NCBI GenBank assembly: GCA_028872645.1
Contig: JAPKDK010000086.1
Location: 1-10,771, forward strand
DNA: 10,771 nt
Reading direction: 5' to 3'
DNA from: Verrucomicrobiota bacterium
Lineage (GTDB): Bacteria > Verrucomicrobiota > Verrucomicrobiia > Limisphaerales > UBA1100
Shown piece after piece: positions 6,877 through 10,771 of this stretch. Under the pieces are notes generated by a model. That model did no database searches and was not told the origin of the DNA. It saw nothing but the letters and a program-made list of their open reading frames with translations. Position 1 is the first letter of the stretch. Each line of letters starts with the position of its first letter. A program made the position numbers and the translations under genes.

Positions 6877-7959
6877 ATGAGTAGTGAACACAAAAACGCC
6901 GCCGGTTGGCGTGGCGTCATTCGCGGCTATCGCGAGTATCTCGCGGTGGGGCAGGAAACGCCCATCGTCAGTTTGCACGAAGGCAACACGCCGTTGATTC
7001 ACGTGCCCAATTTCGTGGAGGCCATTGGCGGTGCGTTTGATTTATATCTGAAATACGAGGGGCTCAATCCCACGGCGTCCTTCAAAGATCGCGGGATGAC
7101 GATGGCCGTCACCAAAGCCAAGGCGCGCGGCGTGCAAGTGATCGCCTGCGCCAGCACCGGCAATACCAGCGCCAGCGCCGCCGCCTATGCCGCGCGCGCA
7201 AAAATGAAATGCGTGGTGCTCATTCCCGAGGGAAAAATCGCCCGAGGCAAGCTTGCCCAAGCGTTGATGTACGGCGCGACGACGCTGCAAATGCCAGGCA
7301 ATTTTGATGATGCGCTGACCATCGTGCGCGAGTTGTGCGCCGATGGCGTGGTGGAAGTGGTGAACAGTATCAACCCCCATCGCATCGAAGGTCAAAAGAC
7401 GGCGGCGTTTGAAATCTGTGATGCGCTCGGCGATGCGCCGGATATACACGTGCTGCCCGTGGGCAATGCCGGCAATATTTCGGCGTATTGGAAAGGTTAC
7501 CGCGAATACGCCGCCGCCGGTCATAGCGATACGCTGCCGCGAATGATGGGCTTCCAAGCCGCCGGCGCCGCGCCGTTTGTCGAGGACGCATTCATCGAAG
7601 ATCCCGAAACCATCGCCAGCGCCATTCGCATTGGTAAACCCGCCAGCTGGCAACCGGCCAAAGCCGCGGTGCAATTTTCCGCCGGCGCGATTGACAAAGT
7701 CACCGACGAAGAGATTTTAACTGCGTACCAAATGATCACCGCGCAAGAAGGCATCTTCGTCGAACCTGCCTCGGCGGCTGCGCTTGCGGGAATTATCAAA
7801 CTCCAAAACGCCGGCAAAATCGACGAAGGTAGCATCGTCGTGGCCACGATGACGGGGCACGGTTTGAAAGATCCGGATAATGCCGTGGAGCACGCGAATG
7901 TGGCGGTCACCACGGTGGAGGCGACGTTGGATGCGGTGAAAGCGGCAATCGGAATTTAA
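6877..7959 (+). CDS. thrC: Threonine synthase
   Basis: This 360-residue pyridoxal-phosphate enzyme converts O-phosphohomoserine to threonine. The length fits the short bacterial form (about 350 residues) rather than the long E. coli/yeast type. PLP binding is shown by NPTASFKDRGM (64-74) with Lys70 as the Schiff-base lysine, STGNTSASAAAYAA (93-106), the phosphate-cradling loop PVGNAGN (194-200), and EPASAAALAG (296-305). TGHGLKD (326-332) is the usual C-terminal motif. HEGNTPL (34-40) marks the N-terminal domain. The ATG lies 7 bases after the hom stop, with an A-rich spacer and no Shine-Dalgarno, so translation is probably coupled to hom. Homoserine kinase (thrB), which would supply the substrate, is not in this cluster. 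Confidence 0.97.
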   Translation: MSSEHKNAAGWRGVIRGYREYLAVGQETPIVSLHEGNTPLIHVPNFVEAIGGAFDLYLKYEGLNPTASFKDRGMTMAVTKAKARGVQVIACASTGNTSASAAAYAARAKMKCVVLIPEGKIARGKLAQALMYGATTLQMPGNFDDALTIVRELCADGVVEVVNSINPHRIEGQKTAAFEICDALGDAPDIHVLPVGNAGNISAYWKGYREYAAAGHSDTLPRMMGFQAAGAAPFVEDAFIEDPETIASAIRIGKPASWQPAKAAVQFSAGAIDKVTDEEILTAYQMITAQEGIFVEPASAAALAGIIKLQNAGKIDEGSIVVATMTGHGLKDPDNAVEHANVAVTTVEATLDAVKAAIGI

Positions 7960-7961
7960 CG

Positions 7962-9188
7962 ATGGGATTAATCGTACAAAAATTTGGCGGTTCTTCCGTC
8001 GAGGGGGTTGACCGCATCAAAAGTGTGGCCAGCCGTGTTGCCACTTATCGACTGCGCGGCGACAAGGTGGTGGTGGTCGTTTCGGCGATGAAAGGCGTGA
8101 CGGATAATCTTGTGAAACTCGCCGCCGAAATTAATCCAATGCCCAATGATCGCGAGATGGATATGTTGCTGGCGACGGGCGAGCAGACAACGATTGCGCT
8201 GCTGGCGATGGCGTTGCATTCGTTGGATTTGCCGGCAGTTTCGCTCACCGGCGCACAGGCGGGCATTGTGACGGATGGGGTGCACTCGAAGGCGAAGATT
8301 AACAACATTACGCCGGGGCAAGTGCACGCGATGCTGGAAAAAGGCAACGTGGTGATCGTGGCCGGGTTTCAGGGGCAAACAAGTGACGGGCGAATTACGA
8401 CGCTGGGGCGGGGCGGATCGGATTTGACAGCGATTGCGTTGGCTTCGGTTTTGAAGGCGGATTTGTGCCAAATTTATACGGACGTGGACGGCGTGTACAC
8501 GGCGGACCCACGGGTGGTGCCGAAGGCGCGGAAGTTGAATGAAATTTCTTATGACGAAATGATGGAGCTGGCCAGCCTCGGCACGAAGGTGATGCAAAGC
8601 CGGTCGGTGGAATTCGCCAAAAAGTTTAATGTAAAATTTGAAGTGCGCTCGAGCCTCAACAACAACCCAGGAACAATCGTGATGGAAGAAACAGAAAGTA
8701 TGGAAGCGGTGGTCGTGCGCGGCGTGTCGCTGGACAGCAATCAGGCGAAGATGACCGTGACGGCGGTGCCGGATAAACCGGGCCACGCAGCGCGGGTGTT
8801 CACGGCGTTGGCGTTGGCGGCGGTGAATGTGGATATGATCGTGCAAAACGTCAGCCACGGAACAGCCACGCCGGCGACGGATATTTCGTTTACCGCCGAT
8901 GCGACGGATCTCCCCCGCGCGCGGCAGGTGATTGCGGATCTTAAAGGCGAGATTGGTTATGCCGCCGTGGAGGGCGACGAAACGATTGCAAAAGTGTCGG
9001 TGGTGGGCGTGGGGATGCGGACGCATCCGGGTGTGGCGGCGAAGGTGTTTGAAACGCTCGGCGCTGCGAATATTAATATCGGAATGATTTCTACCAGCGA
9101 AATTAAAATCTCGGTGGTGGTGGCGGCCGCTCAAGGCGAGGAAGCAACACGCGTATTGCACGATGCTTTTTTTTGCGAGGATAATTAA
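7962..9188 (+). CDS. lysC: Aspartate kinase with two C-terminal ACT domains
   Basis: This 408-residue enzyme phosphorylates aspartate, the first step to lysine, threonine, methionine and diaminopimelate. The kinase domain shows KFGGSSV (7-13), VSAMKGVTDNL (40-50), the GRGGSD nucleotide loop (149-154) and TDVDGVYTADPR (173-184). After a linker near residue 240 come two ACT domains, about 264-340 (DKPGHAARVF, NVDMIVQNVSHG) and 345-405 (THPGVAAKVF, ISTSEIKIS). This is the monofunctional architecture of the Bacillus and Corynebacterium enzymes that are inhibited by lysine alone or with threonine. The ATG lies 2 bases after the thrC stop. An internal ATG at codon 241 with an AGGA upstream could give a separate regulatory beta subunit. 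Placement downstream of hom and thrC lets the branch and entry enzymes be made together. Confidence 0.97.
   Translation: MGLIVQKFGGSSVEGVDRIKSVASRVATYRLRGDKVVVVVSAMKGVTDNLVKLAAEINPMPNDREMDMLLATGEQTTIALLAMALHSLDLPAVSLTGAQAGIVTDGVHSKAKINNITPGQVHAMLEKGNVVIVAGFQGQTSDGRITTLGRGGSDLTAIALASVLKADLCQIYTDVDGVYTADPRVVPKARKLNEISYDEMMELASLGTKVMQSRSVEFAKKFNVKFEVRSSLNNNPGTIVMEETESMEAVVVRGVSLDSNQAKMTVTAVPDKPGHAARVFTALALAAVNVDMIVQNVSHGTATPATDISFTADATDLPRARQVIADLKGEIGYAAVEGDETIAKVSVVGVGMRTHPGVAAKVFETLGAANINIGMISTSEIKISVVVAAAQGEEATRVLHDAFFCEDN
8669..8684 (+). promoter_or_regulatory. Candidate internal ribosome-binding site and start for an aspartate kinase beta subunit
   Basis: Inside lysC, AGGAA (8669-8673) precedes an in-frame ATG (8682-8684, codon 241) at an SD-like spacing of 9 bases after AGGA. 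Translation from there would give about 168 residues comprising only the two ACT domains. In Bacillus subtilis and Corynebacterium glutamicum, aspartate kinase is an alpha2beta2 enzyme whose beta subunit starts internally at the matching place, just after the kinase domain (about 160-170 residues). A second ATG lies at codon 247. The AGGA also encodes part of the conserved NNPGT segment, so it may be coincidental. Confidence 0.35.
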
Positions 9189-9194
9189 GAGAAA

Positions 9195-10169
9195 ATGGCC
9201 GGCCCCATCAGTCAATTCATCCAGCGCCACTACCGTCATTTCAACGCGGCCACGCTGGGGGATGCGGCGGAGGGTTACACGCGGTTGCTCGCGGATGGCG
9301 GCAAAATGTTTATGACGCTCGCCGGCGCGATGAGCACGGCGGAGTTGGGGTTGTCGTTGGCGGAGATGATTCGGCGCGACAAAGTGCACGGCATTTGCTG
9401 CACGGGCGCCAATCTTGAGGAGGATTTATTTAACCTCGTGGCGCATGATTTTTATGAGCGTGTGCCGCATTATCGCGATCTATCCCCAAAGGACGAACAG
9501 GCATTGCTCGCCCGTCAGCTCAATCGCGTGACCGACACTTGTATTCCCGAGGAGGAAGCGATGCGGCGATTGCAATCCAAAATCCGCCCGCGCTGGTACG
9601 CGGCAGCTGACGCCTGTGAAGGCAAATTCCCACACGAGTTTTTGTTTGAGAGTTTGTTAAGCGGCGAGCTGGAGGAATTTTATCAAATCGATCCGGCGGA
9701 CAGTTGGATATTCGCTGCGGCGCAAAAGAATTTACCGATGTTCGTGCCCGGTTGGGAAGACAGCACAATGGGCAATATGTTCGCCAGCGAATTGGTGCTT
9801 GGCAATTTGACTAACCCGCGCGCGGTGCGTGGCGGCATTGAGTACATGGTGGAACTGGCGCGTTGGTACGAGGCGACGACTGTGGATTCACCGCTGGGAT
9901 TTTTTCAAATCGGCGGCGGTATCGCGGGCGATTTTCCGATCTGCGTGGTGCCGATGTTGGAACAGGACGCGCAGCGAGAGAGCGTACGCAAGTGGGCGTA
10001 CTTTTGCCAAATCAGTGATTCGACCACCAGCTACGGCAGCTATTCCGGCGCGGTGCCGAATGAGAAAATCACGTGGGGCAAACTGGAAGTGGCCACGCCG
10101 AAATACGTCATCGAAAGCGACGCGACGATTGTTGCGCCGTTAATTTTCGCGCACGTGTTGGGTTGGTAG
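9195..10169 (+). CDS. Deoxyhypusine-synthase-like protein (bacterial DHS family)
   Basis: This 324-residue protein has the deoxyhypusine synthase fold, an NAD-dependent aminobutyl transferase. Family segments include LAGAMSTAELG (42-52), GICCTGANLEEDLFN (66-80), PGWEDSTMGNM (185-195), QIGGGI (238-243) and VPNEKITWGKLE (287-298). Lys296 aligns with human catalytic Lys329, Trp294 with Trp327 and Glu290 with Glu323. Several other substrate residues differ: the human GSDSGA aspartate (Asp316) is Tyr283, DGSLGD becomes DSTMGN, and the HH after GGG is DF (246-247). Bacteria lack eIF5A, so protein hypusination is not expected. Bacterial relatives are thought to act on free polyamines, for example in homospermidine formation, but the substrate here is not determined. 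The ATG is 6 bases after the lysC stop, so it is the last gene of the hom-thrC-lysC unit. Confidence 0.88.
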   Translation: MAGPISQFIQRHYRHFNAATLGDAAEGYTRLLADGGKMFMTLAGAMSTAELGLSLAEMIRRDKVHGICCTGANLEEDLFNLVAHDFYERVPHYRDLSPKDEQALLARQLNRVTDTCIPEEEAMRRLQSKIRPRWYAAADACEGKFPHEFLFESLLSGELEEFYQIDPADSWIFAAAQKNLPMFVPGWEDSTMGNMFASELVLGNLTNPRAVRGGIEYMVELARWYEATTVDSPLGFFQIGGGIAGDFPICVVPMLEQDAQRESVRKWAYFCQISDSTTSYGSYSGAVPNEKITWGKLEVATPKYVIESDATIVAPLIFAHVLGW

Positions 10170-10193
10170 GGACGGGTTGCGCGTGTCCCTACC
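10165..10193. terminator. Perfect 9-bp hairpin between convergent genes
   Basis: GGTAGGGAC (10165-10173) and GTCCCTACC (10185-10193) pair perfectly around an 11-base loop. The left arm overlaps the TAG stop of the deoxyhypusine-synthase-like gene and the right arm ends two bases before the stop of the convergent small gene, so the hairpin could end transcripts from both sides. There is no T-run on either strand, so Rho-independent termination in the classical form is doubtful. The sequence could also be a dispersed palindromic repeat; I recall similar 'GTAGGGACGC...GCGTCCCTAC' elements in PVC genomes. Confidence 0.5.
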
Positions 10194-10195
10194 GA

Positions 10196-10408
10196 TCAAA
10201 CTTCAGTGGAGCCATCGCGGCGTTCGAGTTGAATGACCTTTTTTTTGATGATCTCCAATTGCTTGGTGAGCGCGTAGCTTGCTTCGTACAGGGCTTCCTG
10301 TGTTGCTTCGTCATCCAATGAACCGATGGAGGGATTGAGTTCCATCATTTCGAGCGCAATGATTTTGCAATGCGCTTTAATTTTTTCGCTGGCTTCGGGG
10401 CGGGTCAT
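10196..10408 (-). CDS. Unrecognised 70-residue helical protein
   Basis: I do not recognise this small acidic-to-neutral protein. It starts MTRPEASEKIKAHCKIIALEMMELNP, has a central SIGSLDDEATQEALYEASYALTKQLE, and ends IIKKKVIQLERRDGSTEV. The sequence is almost entirely helix-forming, and residues about 30-65 could form a short coiled coil or helical hairpin. There is no signal peptide or transmembrane segment. The ATG at 10406-10408 is preferred. The frame extends upstream to a TTG at 10430-10432, which would add eight residues (MNLENSPP), but neither start has a good ribosome-binding site. It lies between a hairpin shared with the hom operon and a short-chain dehydrogenase gene 54 bases upstream on the same strand, so the two may share a transcript. 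No function is proposed. Confidence 0.6.
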   Translation of the reverse strand: MTRPEASEKIKAHCKIIALEMMELNPSIGSLDDEATQEALYEASYALTKQLEIIKKKVIQLERRDGSTEV

Positions 10409-10462
10409 GGGAGGGGAATTTTCAAGGTTCAATTGAGTTTTGATTTAATTGAAAATTGATCA

Positions 10463-10771
10463 TTAATAAGTCGCCCTCCCGCCGGAGAGATCAAACACCC
10501 CGCCCGTGGTGAACGAGCAATCCTCGCTGGCGAGCCACGCGACCAGCGCGGCGGCTTCATCGACCTCGCCAAAGCGGCCCATCGGGATTTTGCTGAGCAT
10601 GTAATCGATGTGCTCGGGGGTGCATTGCTCGAGGATTTTGGTTTGGATGACGGCGGGGGTGATGCAGTTGACGCTAATGCCATCCTGGGCGAGTTCTTTG
10701 CCGAGGCTTTTTGTGAGGGCGATGACGCCCGCCTTGGCGGCGCTGTAGGCGCTGGCGTTGGGGTTGCCTTC
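10463..10771 (-). CDS. Short-chain dehydrogenase/reductase (SDR), C-terminal part
   Basis: The - strand frame enters the window at base 10771 and runs 102 codons to a TAA at 10463-10465. It holds the second half of a classical SDR. SAYSAAKAGVIALTKSLGKEL contains the catalytic YxxxK (Tyr9 and Lys13 of the fragment). ISVNCITPAVIQTKI is the usual N-x-x-x-P-G-like segment, here with Ala in place of Gly, followed by IPMGRFGEVDEAAALVAWL and FTTGGVFDLSGGRATY. The fragment most resembles FabG-like SDRs and, by the TPEHIDYMLSKIPMGRFG and SGGRATY segments, sugar-acid dehydrogenases of the L-fuconate/L-rhamnonate type; that sub-assignment is tentative. The NAD(P)-binding glycine motif and start lie beyond the window. 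Confidence 0.9.
   Translation of the reverse strand, partial: EGNPNASAYSAAKAGVIALTKSLGKELAQDGISVNCITPAVIQTKILEQCTPEHIDYMLSKIPMGRFGEVDEAAALVAWLASEDCSFTTGGVFDLSGGRATY

Noticed and set aside
7968..9389. A 473-codon open frame on the - strand antisense to lysC
   Set aside because: It is dominated by His and Arg, as expected for the complement of GC-rich codons, and the + strand codes for a textbook aspartate kinase.
10429..10683. An 84-codon - strand frame over the SDR gene
   Set aside because: It is Ser/Pro/Ala-rich junk in the wrong frame; the neighbouring frame gives a clear SDR C-terminus with YxxxK.

Overview
The window (about 10.8 kb) looks like an ordinary chromosomal stretch of a Gram-negative bacterium, most likely a member of the Verrucomicrobiota or a close PVC relative. 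This rests on protein resemblance: the style of the molybdopterin oxidoreductase, the GRLSRMDAMQ-type TraR/DksA protein, and a short Verrucomicrobia-like lipoprotein. It also rests on weak or absent Shine-Dalgarno sequences at most starts and on GC-rich intergenic palindromes. It is an inference; no rRNA or other decisive marker is present. Most genes are GC-rich with G/C-rich third codon positions. The exception is the segment at about 1820-2437, whose gene is about 40% GC.

Layout, left to right. The 3' end of a probable SAM-dependent methyltransferase (+) is followed by a stem-loop leader and a short TraR/DksA-type zinc-finger protein (+). Converging on that gene with only a 3-base gap is a Tat-exported, sulfite-oxidase-fold molybdopterin oxidoreductase (-) broken by a nonsense codon and a +1 frameshift about 30 bases apart. 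An AT-rich segment then carries a small lipoprotein (+). Next come enolase (-), an unrecognised 98-residue protein (-) and a glutamate/aspartate-type cation symporter (-), with a palindromic intergenic element between enolase and the 98-residue gene.

The right half is a tight four-gene unit on the + strand: hom, thrC, lysC and a deoxyhypusine-synthase-like gene, with gaps of 7, 2 and 6 bases. The first three are aspartate-family enzymes: LysC makes aspartyl phosphate, Hom makes homoserine, and ThrC makes threonine from phosphohomoserine. The genes for aspartate-semialdehyde dehydrogenase (asd) and homoserine kinase (thrB) are not in this cluster. The fourth gene belongs to the deoxyhypusine synthase fold but differs at several residues that bind substrate in eukaryotic enzymes, so a polyamine-related role is more likely than eIF5A modification. 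A hairpin closes the unit, followed on the - strand by a 70-residue unknown protein and the C-terminal part of a short-chain dehydrogenase that runs off the window.

I saw no tRNA, rRNA, CRISPR array, insertion sequence, phage gene or recognisable defence system, and nothing that is convincingly a wholly new system. The points most worth a second look are the polyamine-type enzyme inside the threonine/lysine operon, a possible internal translation start in lysC, the doubly broken molybdoenzyme gene, the intergenic palindromes and the two unrecognised small proteins.
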